Below, in pieces: positions 1-11,436 of a stretch of DNA of 64,000 bases. Source of the DNA: Paraconiothyrium sp. Pb-2020 (taxonomy: Eukaryota > Ascomycota > Dothideomycetes > Pleosporales > Didymosphaeriaceae). The notes beneath the pieces are model-generated. The model was not told the DNA's origin. It worked only from the letters and a program-made list of their open reading frames with translations, and did not search any database. The stretch spans positions 3,071,768 to 3,135,767 of the forward strand of contig JAJUBI010000007.1 in assembly GCA_022419385.1 (NCBI GenBank), written 5' to 3'. Each line of letters begins with the position of its first letter. The stretch's first letter is position 1. The position numbers and the translations under genes were made by a program.

Positions 1-688
1 CCAGCGCTAGGATGTTGACATCACACAGCGCGCATGTAATTTATCTTCGCCCGGGGACGCACAGTATCGCATTTGCCGGAAGACAGGATTGGCATGGCCC
101 ACATGCGCGCTGACGGTTGTACAAAACTTGCTAGTGACATATCTGTGCGGACATTGTGCATTCGCTCTACTTGCGCGCAAGCAAAATCAAATCCGGAAGA
201 AGCCTCGCAGGGAAATGTAATAGTAGGGGTTGAATCAGGAGCAAGCTCCACGGAAGCATCGAGAAAGGGCATAATCTTACGGTGTTACGGCAGATAATAC
301 CTACCGATGAGACAAACCTCGCTTCGCAAATACACCTTGCCCGGTCTTCTGCAGTCCACTATCATCTCGTTCCTGGTTGGTGGTCAGCTTCCGGTGATCT
401 CGCACCAAATCGGCATACTTCACCACCCAACTCTCCGACCACACGCGTCCAGTGCCAACAATGATCTTCCTGATCTGTTCTAGATGCAGTCAGATCATCA
501 AAGAAAAAATGAACTTTACCAGCCTTTTAGTCTTACCGTGCACCTTGCTCTTGAATGTAGCACCGCGTTCGCCATCTCGGTATCTTACACAATCCTGGTA
601 GGATCCTCCAGGGTTCTGCGTTGTATATATATGCGATGACTTGCCACCGCTTGGAAAGTTTGAATCGTGGAACCACATTACCATTATC
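1..688. other. No confident gene (left edge)
   Basis: Only short open frames are present. One on the minus strand (21-272, 83 codons) has a protein-like composition but no recognisable domain, so it is not called. The last part should hold the promoter of the lipocalin-like gene that starts at 689; a short TATATATAT stretch lies at about 625. Confidence 0.5.
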
Positions 689-1300
689 ATGAAAACCCCC
701 GAGCAACTTATCGCCCTCCTATCTGGTGCGTGGATCATCTACAACCAGACATCGTGAGCGTCTTGCCCTAGTATACACGGTGCAGAACCTAGCTAACATC
801 TCGAAACAGCATTTACCCCAACGGCACCACCGTCGCCCGCCCGCCCGACTCCGCCCAAGGTCCCAATGGCACCGGCGTAATCCTCTGTCCGTTCTCCCTT
901 TCCCCCTCTCACCTCTCCCTAATGAATCGCCCTCCAAGACCACCCCACCATGCAAATGTCCGCCATCCTTACCCCAACCCTTCCCGCTTACCGCCCCCTT
1001 AACCTCACCTATGGCAAATTCGACAACACCACCGACGCCGACTGGGCCATCCTCGGCAAGCACAACCTCGCGTACGCCGCGCCGTTCAATCTCACCGTCC
1101 TCCCCGAGGAGGAAGATGATGATGGCGTGGTGGTGCATGGACCTTTGCTGTGTAATGTGCCGAGTTACGATGGAGCGTTCTTTACGAGAAATTTTACGAT
1201 CCTAGGCGAGGGAGAGGAGTATGGGAGGTGGCTGAGGTTGGTGCTTAGGAATGAGACTAGTGGGGTTAGAGATCTGCTTGTGTGGCGGAAACGAGGGTAA
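689..1300 (+). CDS. Lipocalin-like domain protein
   Basis: Three exons, 689-753, 810-886 and 939-1300, give a 167-aa protein. Both introns (56 and 52 bp) have GT..AG ends and CTAAC/CTAAT-type branch sites, and only this splicing keeps one frame. The N-terminus MKTPEQLIALLSGAW, a central stretch ending in a Met-Ser-Ala strand, and a C-terminal region rich in beta-type residues match the fungal lipocalin-like family (Lipocalin_5), small beta-barrel proteins that may bind hydrophobic ligands; the substrate is unknown. There is no signal peptide, so it is probably cytosolic. Several Asn-x-Thr/Ser sites are likely fortuitous. Family assignment is from pattern recognition; exon joins are direct sequence reading. 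Confidence 0.75.
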
Positions 1301-1459
1301 GAGGGGGGCAGCGGATCGTGATATAGTGGGTCGGTGTGGGAGAGAGACGCAAGACCTGCGGGAGGCTGTTTGTAAGTAGCGGGCAATAATCACAATGGCT
1401 GAACATGGTGATTGCTACTTTGTGCGTTCAAGAGTTAAATCACTCGTAATGGAACGTCA

Positions 1460-2395
1460 TTACGCAGATGAAGGGTTGGAGTCCTTAGGCTGCCTTTTTT
1501 CTTCCTTCAAGCGTTCTTTCTCGTTCATGTCCTCCTCTATAGCCCTCCTCCTTTCTTCTAACCTTGCCCGCCTCCGCTCACTTCGTCCGGCGGCCTTGTT
1601 ATTACGCTTTTGCCTCTCTTCTCTCAGTCGTTTCCCAGTTTCTTCAATAAACACTGTGCATCTCTCTGTATGCTTCCTCTCAAATCCTACACCTCTCAAC
1701 GCCGACGTCCCCGTCCCATCTTCCACAATCGCCACTTCTTCCCCCGCAAGCGCAAACACGACCTCCGTCTTCCACGTTTCCGACGTAGAAACCTCCAAGA
1801 ACCACTCTCGCACGTCCACACCCTCAAATATCATCCGCATGTCCTCAAAGATGCGCGCAACCTGACCCGGCGCCTTGGACGCAGCATCCAAGCGCTCCAT
1901 CTCATACTCAGATGTATAGCCCTGGAACCTCACGCTTTCAAATGAGATGCCAGCTTCTCTACTTGCCTCCGCTATCACCCGCACTTCCTGCCTTGGATCC
2001 TGGCTTGACGATGCCCGCGGTACTTGCCACCGGGACAACAGCGATACCGTGATCTCAAGTCTTCTGATCTTGGATCTATCGAGGGGCAGCTTGTACAAGC
2101 ACGCGCTTCCATAACCCTGAGAGGATCCCTCGTCATAGATCCAGAACGCATGGAGTGAGTATTGCGCTAGCGCTTCGCGCATAAGGGTCTTGCTTGTAAG
2201 GAGCCATATGGGCTCGGGCCTAGGGATGAGATTGTAGGTATCGCAGATCGGCTGCAGGGGGCAGCAGTAGGTGGAGTAGCGCGTGATGAGGTGCAGTCCG
2301 GAGTAAAAGTCGCAGCTAAGGTAGGGATTGTTGATGAAGAGGTGGTGGTAGATCTCGTTGCGGATTTCGCGCGGGAGGGTGAAGAGGGATGGCAT
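1460..2395 (-). CDS. F-box-like / 2EXR-type fungal protein
   Basis: Single-exon frame of 311 aa from the Met at 2395; the frame is open up to 2494, which would add 33 residues. I prefer the inner Met because the family signature LPREIRNEIYHHLF then lies at residues 8-21, its usual place close to the N-terminus. This Leu-Pro-x-Glu-Ile-Arg-x-x-Ile-Tyr motif marks a very large group of fungal proteins distantly related to F-box adaptors; exact targets are unknown. The middle holds Tyr- and Cys-rich segments and strand-like stretches. The last 80 residues are highly charged (repeated Arg, Glu, Lys) and probably form a helical, coiled-coil-like tail. No intron is needed. Confidence 0.7.
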   Translation of the reverse strand: MPSLFTLPREIRNEIYHHLFINNPYLSCDFYSGLHLITRYSTYCCPLQPICDTYNLIPRPEPIWLLTSKTLMREALAQYSLHAFWIYDEGSSQGYGSACLYKLPLDRSKIRRLEITVSLLSRWQVPRASSSQDPRQEVRVIAEASREAGISFESVRFQGYTSEYEMERLDAASKAPGQVARIFEDMRMIFEGVDVREWFLEVSTSETWKTEVVFALAGEEVAIVEDGTGTSALRGVGFERKHTERCTVFIEETGKRLREERQKRNNKAAGRSERRRARLEERRRAIEEDMNEKERLKEEKRQPKDSNPSSA

Positions 2396-2851
2396 TGTTA
2401 CATGGCGTGGATTTGCCTGGAACGGCGAACTGACGGAGTGATATTGTTTGTTGATACGAGTAGGATCAAAGGCGGGGCACGGCTGCCTGGACACGGGTCA
2501 TCACAACCAGCGTAATAGTCAAAGTCGAACATACACTATAAACTCATAATCTTAGACGCTCACCGCGAAGCGATTCAATTGAAGCTAGGCGATCGTAAAT
2601 GGTTCAACCAAATTTATTTGTCTATGAAGCTACAGGCGGCCGTTGCCTTGGCATGAGAGAGCCTGACTCTCATACAAGTATATATATCTCTCTTAGAGGG
2701 TACTAATGGCAAATGTCTGTACGCGTTTCTGCAAGGTTTGTGTTGAGGGTTTCTTCCCAAAGTTCTATTAGATCCTCTTGAGCCATCCAAGGCTACTACT
2801 CTCATCTATACAAATCCAGTATCTGGCCCGCATACTTATCACCTACTCTAC
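2396..2851. other. Intergenic, converging 5' and 3' ends
   Basis: Holds the promoter side of the F-box-like gene and the 3' end of the glucoamylase homologue. A short run TATATATA lies at about 2681. I see no gene. Confidence 0.5.
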
Positions 2852-4899
2852 TCACGTATCATTAGTCGCAGCCGCATACCAACACGTCTCCTTCTCAAGC
2901 TGAAACCCAAAAGTCTTACTTTCCATCCCGCCACTCCCATCCACCTTGTATCTGTATTCAAACTTCGTCCCGAGAGGAATCTCCACCGCCACGCTCCAAA
3001 GCGGCAGCCTCTTCGCATCATACCTCTCCCCATCCATCCTCACCATCTTCTTCTCGTCCCACTTCCCCAGCTCAGGCACAGAACCATACACAAACACGCC
3101 CTCCCCTTCACCCACTACCCGCAGAACGTTGAATGTAACCTGCACCTTCTCAACCACTTTACACGGGAACGTCGGCCACAGCGTGTCGTTCGCAGGACTG
3201 TAGCTCCCCTTGACACCCCCCGTAGAACAATTACTCGGGACGTGCGACGCACCAAGCGCGTTCCACGACGCCGGCACCCTGCCCTCCCTCCTATCCATCA
3301 TGCTAAGCCACGCACCGTAGCTCCAGGAAAAGTGCCTCGCGCCTAGCGGCTTTCCGTCGACTTTGCTAAACTGCTCAGACAGGGACCCGTCTTTGGGAAT
3401 ACTGGAGAGCACGACTTCGACGAAGCCGTCGGCGTAGGACTTCATGGCGGTGTAGAGGGCGTTGTAGGTGGAGACTTCGGACGGGTCGGAGGCGTTGTTA
3501 CGGAAAAGGCCTGTGCGGGCGGCGGCGTAGATAGGGGTCCAGAAGGGGAGGGATGTGTCGCCGATGGTGATGGAGCCGAATTTCGTGTAGGCGTAAAGGG
3601 AGGCATAGAGGAGCTCGGCGGCGGCGAGGGTGGGAGGGTACCATGCGTTGCCTGTTTACGTGATTAGTCCATTGGAAAGTGAGTGAAATTGATTGAATAT
3701 ACCATGGTTATCTTCTGGATAGCGGCCTATGGCAACAGCCTCGCCAGCTGAAATGTCGGAGTTGATGTCCCATCCGCGGAACTGGTCAACTACCTCTTTG
3801 TGGTTGCGCAGCATCGGCTGGCTGCATGGCTGGAATGTCTCGTCGTTACAGCCTGCTTCTGGGTCGAAGTTTGAGATCGCGCTAAGTAGTGTGCTGGTGT
3901 CGCATCCGCTGCGTTCGCTGATCGGAAATTCACCCGCAAGATCTGCGGTTATGCACCCGTAATGCTGTCCGACCTTCCACCGATAATCCTGCAACTTGCA
4001 CAGGATCTGGGGAGCTTGCGATTCGCAGTATAAACACGTCTGCCCAATGGTTTTCGCGAATGCCGCTCCTTCGACCAAAGCGCGGTGGTGTGCGGCTGTG
4101 ATGAAAAACGAAAGACTATCGTTGGAAGGAGTTGACCAGAAAGTGAATCCGGGTTTAGACCAGAATTCCGCAACGTAGTTGAGATCATTGCGAGCGATAG
4201 GCCACACTACATTTCTCGCCACATCTTCGTACCCATTGCTGAACAGCCATTGCCCGTACGTCACGAGCGCAATCGCGCGAAGAGCCGGTCCATCGTGCTT
4301 TGGGCGACCGCGATTTCCAGGGTCAGCCGTGATGTTGGGGAGAAAGCGTGGTTCAGCAAGGCCCTTTCCGTCTTCTAGTGTTCCTGATGGACTTTGTACG
4401 GTTTGTATAGATGCTTGGGCGGTGATAAAGCTATTGATGGCGAGCTGAAGTCGCTGGTCGCCGGTCCGGATGAAGCGGTCGATAAGAGTCTTGAAGACCA
4501 TGTTAGAGTCGCGGACACGTGTCCAGAGGTATGCTCCATGTCAGTCGGGACCTTTTTTTGACTTGGGCATCAGTCTATCAGCTTACGATCTTGCGGGGCG
4601 GGCAACGGACTGTCTAGCAGTACCCCATCAACAGCACCATGTGCTCTTGCACCCGTACTTCCCAAATTTGCCAGAATCTCATTGATGGAGATAATATCTT
4701 GACGACTGAGCCAGTCCACAGGAGTTGAATCTTGCTGGTCCACATCCTGGAAACGAGGCGTAACGTAGATGAGGTAGCTCAGGGAGGCTACAGTTGCAAG
4801 GAAGGTCATGACCCATATTGCGGCATAAATGGTCGACTTAGTAGTAATGGCTATAGGAACTCTACTGGGTCTCTTTGACGAAGGTGCCGGGTGGGCCAT
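2852..4899 (-). CDS. Membrane-anchored GH15 glucoamylase homologue with CBM20, catalytic acid missing
   Basis: Three exons (4899-4587, 4533-3703, 3651-2852) give 647 aa. A hydrophobic segment at about residues 25-45 follows a short basic N-terminus, so this looks like a type II membrane anchor instead of the usual secretion signal. The GH15 domain (about 80-545) is clear: GRPKHDGPALRA, WPIARNDLNYVAEFW, HRALVEG, CESQAPQILC, FDPEAGC and GRYPEDN are all present, and the catalytic base sits in LSEQF (Glu474). The general acid is not conserved: where Aspergillus glucoamylase has Trp-Glu-Glu, this protein has Trp237-Ser-Thr. The substrate-binding motif reads WTRVRDS, with two extra residues before Arg-Asp. 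A C-terminal starch-binding CBM20 (about 546-647) keeps its aromatic pattern. It probably binds starch or glycogen but may not hydrolyse it; the role is unknown. Confidence 0.88.
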
Positions 4900-5629
4900 A
4901 GGAACGTGTAACTCGAGCGAATCAAGTCTCCTCTATGCGAATTGATGAACTCGAGGATTTCTCGCAAATGAAACAGAGTCGAAAAGATCTATAAACTTAG
5001 CGTTTGATGTTTCAATCATGCGCTCTAGGTCATGTCAAGTCATATGTACCTTCACGTATGGCGGAGAGGCGAGACTGGAACAATCGGCACCGTTACGACC
5101 GCAATCGAGTATCTGTAGCTGTGAACGCGTGACAGTAGCAGCATCAAGGCAAGAGAAAAGAGTATGCTGCAAGCATTGATGGGTTTGATTCGGTAATGAG
5201 TTTGCGTTGGTATAGCACGCGATTGATGGTTGCTCGAGCCACATCTCCAAACGCCGTCTGAAGCCGTCACACACCCCTACGCAGGGTGGTTTACGTCCTT
5301 TGGCATGGTCTCCTTCTACCATGGCCAATTTCTATTCTCTCAAGTACGCGTGTACGCGATCCTCGAGACCGATTTTTTCTTCTCAGATCTGATCTTGGAG
5401 TATCGATCAAGCAACGTGATCATCGCAATGTGACCCCTAGACGTGGGGACAGTCGAGAAGCGCGAGTTATGCCATGCCATAGCCTTGATCTTCCACTCTT
5501 AGTTTCTTCTCTGGTGAGGCTTTTCGCAAGTCCAGCACGACTCCAGCGAACAAATCAGATTACCATGGTCGCATGAGATCGATCAGTGTCCGTGGTTGAG
5601 GCGTGCATCGAAGGCATAGATTCCATATC
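4900..5629. other. Intergenic, no gene seen
   Basis: Upstream region of the glucoamylase homologue and downstream region of the next minus-strand gene. Open frames at 5035-5328 and 5230-5576 overlap on opposite strands and have no protein-like features. Confidence 0.5.
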
Positions 5630-6181
5630 TCATCGATAGTGGTCTTGATACCCGACTGCATGCGTCGGTAGCTCTGCTGGCTGCGCACTCGGCTTCGGCG
5701 GCGCAACGAAGCCGTCCAACTGCTGCACCTTGTGCACTTCATTACCGTCCGCGCCTAATTCCGCCTTTCTTCCCCCGTAGTTACTGTCCGCCGGCATCTC
5801 TTGCACACCACCATATTCCAGCTCAATATTATTGTGAACAGGTTGATATCTGTGTGTCGCATTTGATACTCCCAAGTCCAAATGTTGCTTCTTCCTCTGC
5901 TGCTTCTTTCTATGCATGAGGCACAGGACGACGGCACAAAAGGCGGCGATGACGACGAGCGACACTAACATTACAATGCCCGTTATGATCCAGATTCTCC
6001 TGGTGGTGTTGGCTGCTGATGCGCGCAGTACGAGAGACGAGGACGAGGCACGACCAGCGAGCGCAGAGAAGTCAATGGCGCTGGAACGGAATGCGGCATC
6101 TGATAACGCGTCAGCTTACTGACCGGTGCCGTTGCACGAAGCGCGCACTTCTGGATAGGACATACCGCGATGGGATAACAT
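5630..6181 (-). CDS. Small single-pass membrane protein
   Basis: Two exons, 6181-6166 and 6099-5630, give 161 aa. The 66-bp intron has a strong GTATGT donor, a GCTGAC branch site and a TTATCAG acceptor. An in-frame TAA lies just upstream of the Met, which supports this start. The N-terminal 45 residues are Ser/Ala-rich, followed by one transmembrane helix (IWIITGIVMLVSLVVIAAF and on), then a basic stop-transfer stretch (HRKKQQRKKQH) and a hydrophilic, Pro-rich cytoplasmic tail. This is the layout of fungal single-pass wall or stress-sensor-like proteins, but the outer part is too short for a known sensor domain. An additional upstream exon in 6183-6491 cannot be excluded. Function unknown. 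Confidence 0.6.
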
Positions 6182-7155
6182 CTTAACATGAGTTTACGTG
6201 AAGAAGGAATGAACGAAGGTTCGGGGCAATTCGTGCTGGGGAGGTTCGCGTTGCGCGAGCCTGGACCTTCAGCTGCGGAATACGAGGCGCCCCAACCTCG
6301 CACACGTCGATGAAACGGAGGGGTTCCCAACCAGCACGGGTGGTACCAGCAGGCACTCCACCTTGGACGCCGATGGCATTCTTAGATCCTCCAGTAATAA
6401 TATAAGAACGTCGATCGCAGTTTCTCGTAGGACGAATCAATTGGAGTTCTGCCGTGCCAGGCTGAGGAAGTGAGGTCATTGGAGGCCTCACGCACTCCGC
6501 AAGTTTTGTGGGCCTTTGGGGTCCGCGGCGCTAGATTGCTTTAGGATTGCTACTCGATATAGCTTTAAGCAACCTCATCTTCATGAAATTGATCAACGAT
6601 TGTGTTATAAGAAGAGATCATAAAGACCCAACATGACGTTCAAAACTTCCGCACGTAGAAGTTCAATGTTACCTAGGTACCACTGGAGATGGCGCTGGCT
6701 GGTCTACCGAACGACCAATTCTTTGGTTCCTCAGTGCCTCTCGGGTGGGATTCATTCGCAAACACCACGCGCGTGTAACCTAAGCAGACTGCACCAATTT
6801 CCATCAACTACATTATTAATTGACCAAGTTTGAATTTTGGTCATTTGCTTCTCCCTGTGCAACAGCGAAAAGTGCGCCTTCGAACTTTGCGCATGCGCTC
6901 GCTCGGCTTGGCTTGGCTTTCTCAAAATGCAACATAACCTGCTTTTCCCATGTATAAGAGTTCCATCTCTTAGCGATACGAGATCTGCTCCTCCATGGCC
7001 GTATGGTTTCACTCGTCCGCCAATGAGATGCCTTGTCAGGCCATCCGCTGCAACTCGTTCCCTCCAGGCAGCAGTTTCCATGGCTCAACGACCATTTCTA
7101 TATAACAGCAACATCGAAAAGTATACTTCGACATATTCCTCCCCCATCGCCCAAA
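6182..7155. other. Intergenic with one doubtful minus-strand frame
   Basis: A 102-codon minus-strand frame (6183-6491) has mildly protein-like content and could be an extra 5' exon of the neighbouring membrane protein, but no good splice join was found. The rest should be the promoter of the gene starting at 7156, whose 5' side is CT-rich. Confidence 0.4.
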
Positions 7156-7796
7156 ATGACACAACCAGACCGGCTCCCTCTGGGACAGCAAATGCTGCGC
7201 GGCGCTGGCATCGGGCAAGCAATCGTCGCATTTCCCATCTGCCTCTTCCTCGGCGCCTCAGCCTACGAAGTCATGCTTGAGGAACGATCACACTGGCTGG
7301 TCTATTACTTCTTGTAAGTCTTTGACCCTTTGCGCGAGCCTCTCCCACTAATGGCTGTAGCCGTGACAGTTGCAGCGCCATCATGGCGGCCGGGATCATC
7401 TTCTCAGTCTACGTTCAACGCAAAGCCGTTATTTCTCCGTACCAGTATCTTCTTTTCGAGGGCGCGAAGTCCCTGCTGGCGACGGGGTTGTGGCTCTGGC
7501 TCATCCTCGATGCTGCATTCGGACCGTGGTTGAAGGATTGCAGGTCGAGTTCGTATGTGCGGCCTTGCGATGTCAGTGGCAGGGTGATTCGTGCGGCGTT
7601 GGCGAGTGTGGTGTTGCTGTGAGTGTTGATTGTATCAAAGAAAACCGAATCTAACAAAGATTACAGTGTCATTTTTTATCCCGCGCTTGTATATTCGTAT
7701 TTAGTGCGGGAGCGGGCTTGTGAAATGGATGAAGATGATGAAGGGGTACCCGCGGAGCATGGTGAAGCCTCGGAGAGGTCGCGTTTATTGGGCTAG
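7156..7796 (+). CDS. Multi-pass membrane protein of unknown function
   Basis: Exons 7156-7313, 7361-7618 and 7667-7796 give 181 aa; introns are 47 and 48 bp with GTAAGT and GTGAGT donors and a CTAAT branch site. Four hydrophobic segments are visible: IGQAIVAFPICLFLGASAY, an Ala/Ile/Val-rich segment starting IMAAGIIFSVYV, SLLATGLWLWLILDAAF, and ALASVVLLVIFYPALVYSYL. The C-terminal tail is acidic (EMDEDDEG). The spliced frame is continuous and hydrophobic segments are completed across both introns, which supports the model. No family was recognised; it resembles small uncharacterised fungal membrane proteins found next to housekeeping genes. Confidence 0.7.
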
Positions 7797-8639
7797 AACA
7801 GCAGGAACCCTCAGTCAAGCGTTCTATTCGATAAAATTTCTATCACGTTTAGGCATGCATGCAACGTTGGTCGACGTCAGTATCACCTTTGCGAACGGCT
7901 GCTGGACAACGATCACTCAGATGTTCGAGGGGATGGTGTCGGCGTCAGATCGCTTTCAGAGTATTCTTTTGTAGACAAACCGACAATACAAGACAGCAAA
8001 AAGTTCGAGCCGAGGAAGGTTTGGAACTAGGAAGACGTACTTGCAGAAGATTGTCAATGTTCATCTATCTGAGCTAGCTAGTAGTGCTGAATCCTCGCAG
8101 TCATGTGAACCAACCCGGAACAGGTCCTATATTAACCTGATCCGTTCCACACCTAGGCGGTATGCTCAATGTATATAATGTAGGGTTGCAAAAAGTTATG
8201 CCTGGATTCCATCCAATGCGTGAGAAAGAAAATGATGCAACGCAGTGACATTGTAAGCCCAAACAGCATTTCTGCCAAGAGACCAGGATGATTTGTTCAT
8301 GATAGTCAAAGCTGCAAGGGCTTGCACTCCGAATGCAGACCCTCTGATACTATGAAAAAAGTAATGTTATAGCCGACCGGTGCGAACATTGCCGTGACCA
8401 GTATGTAGGCGAAAGACAAGTTGACGATAATGAATGAAATAATCGTCATCCGAGAAGGTTAACTTTGTAGCACTTCTTCGGGAGTTTGAAACACGATAGA
8501 TTCGAACGCCTTTTGCCTGGTTCAGCATTCGTCAGTATGTGTATGCTTCGGAAATTTCTCTAGACGGACCTGGTAAGGTGTTGACTGGTCAGTCGTTGGC
8601 CTGACCCATGGCGCTTTGGGTTCCGCAAGAGCTTGAGTC
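7797..8639. other. Convergent 3' region, no gene seen
   Basis: Lies between the 3' ends of a plus-strand and a minus-strand gene. Only short frames occur; nothing recognisable. Confidence 0.5.
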
Positions 8640-10340
8640 TTAACCGGCCGTTATGCGCATAAGAGGCCTGCGTTCCAACATTTGACCGGAGTATCGGATT
8701 CTAGTCCCCCACCAGTTGTTGTAGTCGCCATAGCCTTGTACGACATAATAGGGGTAAAAATGAATCTCATGTTGAGCGAAGGTTTCTACGAGGTCATCGA
8801 TGTCATCGTCTTCAAGATCTTCGTACCGGCCATTGTCGTGCTCCAGTCTCAGACACGTCAAGTTCGGAAAGAAGCGTTTTGATTGTTCCTTGTCCGGTAG
8901 GAGGCCATGGTAAGTGAGCGCCTTTCGAGTAGCAGCAAAACGGGGATACACAGCGTCCTCGAAAAAATCATTGTCGACAGCGCAGCTGATGTCAAGCTCT
9001 TGGAGGGTCGATGGCAATAGGTCACAAAGACGAGGTTCCGGGCCACTCAAGCCATGGCCTGGATGATAGATTACTTCGCTTGCGACACAAAGGCGCTGCA
9101 GTCTTGTAAATTCAGTAAGGGACCCTATTGGAGACCAGTGGTGGCTTTCACTATGAAAGTAGGTCTCATCAATACTGAGACATTCTAGGGTGTTCTTGTG
9201 GATTAAAAGCGCCCTTTTAATCGGTGCCAGATTCCATCGATCATTTAATCGTCCTTGTATTTCGCCATCGGGAGCCATCCGACAGAGGTCGAGAGCCAGG
9301 CCGAACAGTGCGCGGGAGCGCTCGATAAGGAATGAGATGGCATCGTTGTGGAGCTCGCCCCCGTATAGATCCAGAGTAGTAATCGGCGACGCGCGATCCG
9401 CGCCAAACCCTTTCATGTCCCAATTCCAAGAGCATCTTGGTCTGGGTTCTTCGAATTCAATAGCCAATAGTGTATCCAATGCAGGTAATTTGAACAGAGG
9501 GGCAAGCATCCCGATATTTCGCCTGCTGCCGCTTACCAACACTTTCTTCAACTTGTCGAATGGTATCATCTCTTGAAAGAACACAGAACTCCAGCGTGTG
9601 TTTCGCGATCCTGCAAATCCTGCAAACTTCCTCATGGCTGAGCTTGGGATACTAGCGCGTTCCAAGCTAGGCAATATACTCAAAAGCATTGCTATGATAA
9701 TGCGTCCCCAATGATTTCTGTAGCAATCTTGGAGCATAACTTGGAAGCTAGCGGAAGAATTGATGCGGTAGGGTAAATGCAAGCCAAGCCTTTGGGACTC
9801 TTCGATGCAGAATTGGAATTGCGCCCGCGCTCTCGGAGATAGTACGTCATACCGTTGTTCCTGGATGTCGGCTACACGAACCCTGCTACGCAAGTCTTGA
9901 TTGCATAACATTGTACGCGTAAAAGCGTAGATGTTGCGAGGTCCAAGGCTGACCTTTTCGTGGAGATGCTGCTGGGCTGTGGCCGTGAAATGTCTTACGC
10001 TTAGGCAAATGTTGTAGCAATCTGTCCGGCTTAGCTCACCTTGCTTCAGAATGATGAATTGAAGCTCCGCGGGCATTTTCGTGATTGGCTGTTTAGAGTT
10101 GTGCTGTCGTTTCGTTTCAATGCTGTCGTTGTGACAGAGCGGATCAGCTGGAGGTGTTCTGGTGTAGAGATCTTGTGATTGCTCATCGCAGATCCCAGGG
10201 GCAAACGCATCTTCCGTCTGCACCTCTTCGCGGTTCAGTGAATCCGATGGGAGAGCGAGCAGGCCATGTACGGTCTTGACCGCCTGTTGTCTTGCCAAGA
10301 CAGCATCTTCAAACCAAACCAGGACGTCAATACTGTCCAT
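8640..10340 (-). CDS. F-box protein
   Basis: Single exon, 566 aa from the Met at 10340. An F-box-like segment starts at MPAELQFIILKQGEL (about residue 88) and runs on through a Cys/Leu/Val pattern ending in a helix-rich stretch. The remaining 400 residues have the spacing of degenerate leucine-rich repeats (for example LDTLLAIEFEE, ITTLDLYGGEL, LTCLRLEHDNG), typical of fungal SCF ubiquitin-ligase adaptors. An acidic cluster (YEDLEDDDIDDL) lies near the C-terminus. The 85 residues before the F-box are unusual; translation could also start at the F-box Met. Substrate unknown. Confidence 0.72.
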   Translation of the reverse strand: MDSIDVLVWFEDAVLARQQAVKTVHGLLALPSDSLNREEVQTEDAFAPGICDEQSQDLYTRTPPADPLCHNDSIETKRQHNSKQPITKMPAELQFIILKQGELSRTDCYNICLSVRHFTATAQQHLHEKVSLGPRNIYAFTRTMLCNQDLRSRVRVADIQEQRYDVLSPRARAQFQFCIEESQRLGLHLPYRINSSASFQVMLQDCYRNHWGRIIIAMLLSILPSLERASIPSSAMRKFAGFAGSRNTRWSSVFFQEMIPFDKLKKVLVSGSRRNIGMLAPLFKLPALDTLLAIEFEEPRPRCSWNWDMKGFGADRASPITTLDLYGGELHNDAISFLIERSRALFGLALDLCRMAPDGEIQGRLNDRWNLAPIKRALLIHKNTLECLSIDETYFHSESHHWSPIGSLTEFTRLQRLCVASEVIYHPGHGLSGPEPRLCDLLPSTLQELDISCAVDNDFFEDAVYPRFAATRKALTYHGLLPDKEQSKRFFPNLTCLRLEHDNGRYEDLEDDDIDDLVETFAQHEIHFYPYYVVQGYGDYNNWWGTRIRYSGQMLERRPLMRITAG

Positions 10341-11436
10341 GTTAAAGGCTCAATATCTGATGAGTGACTGTCAGGCGCTCTTGTAAATCTGATCTCAAGC
10401 CACGGGCTGAAGCAGTATTAATGTCACGAAGGCAAACACCGTGTTTGAAACGTTTCTCAGACCTATTGTCTCCGAGGGACTCAGAGTAGTCTCTGTGAAG
10501 TGAGGTCAAAGTAAACGCGATCAAACAGGGAAAAACCCAGCGAGCGCAAAAGCGCCGCTGCCAAGGTAAAGTCATGGCTAAAAATATGTCCCTCTCTTAC
10601 CTGCCCTTATTCAACGACCTGCTTACACTTACCATTGTGTCGTACACGTTTTGGCATCCATGAAGAACCCGAAACAGTTCTACAGTTCTACAGTGTGCAT
10701 GGTGTAAGAGAGGTGACACTCGTGGAGTGACGCGGCTTAGGCTTGTTCTAGTTCATAATTCAGTTAGCGCACAATCTTGGTCACCTGACCCTTTAGACTG
10801 GGCACCTGCATCAATCTACCATGGTATGCTCGCGCCTTCCTTCATCTACATTACTTTCCTAATACCTAAATTTGACATCTCACTCTTATTCCAGGACAAC
10901 AATCATCCTCTTGTCAGACCAAATCTGGAATCACCATAGTACATACAGCCCACGCCTCCCGGCCACCCCACTCCACTGCGCAATAGCCCCCAAAACCCAC
11001 CCCACTACACATGCAGCCCCTCAACATTCGACCTTGAATTCCGCAATCCGGCGGCGATGATTCGCTCTTTTCATGTCCACAAAGGAAAACGCCTGACCCA
11101 ATCCATGCACCGCCTCAGGCCCCCTGCAAGATCGCCCTCTGCAGCCCTCCGGAGAATTTTGAGCCACGCTTGCCACCGTAATCATAGTAACCAACAACAA
11201 GCTTTCTACCGTGCCACACACAAGCTCCAGAGGTAAATTTGGCGCTGCATAGATCTTACGCAATAAGTAGCGAGGGAAGTATATGGCGAGACTGTAGGGC
11301 TGTGTGGCTGCCTTGAGAAGACCAGGATAATATAGAAAGTATAATTGTACATTCTACCTACCTCTCACTCTAAATCATACATCCACCCATCTTGCCTTCA
11401 AACACTACAATCTTCCTTCCCTTCCACCCTTCGTTC
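10341..11436. other. Intergenic with a short candidate ORF
   Basis: Divergent promoter region between the F-box gene and the membrane protein at 11437. A minus-strand frame at 11021-11263 (80 codons) has a hydrophobic stretch (LLLVTMITVASVA) and protein-like composition, but no homology or splice support, so it is not called as a gene. Confidence 0.35.

Noticed and set aside
1395..1865. 156-codon plus-strand frame
   Set aside because: It is the antisense shadow of the F-box-like gene at 1460-2395.
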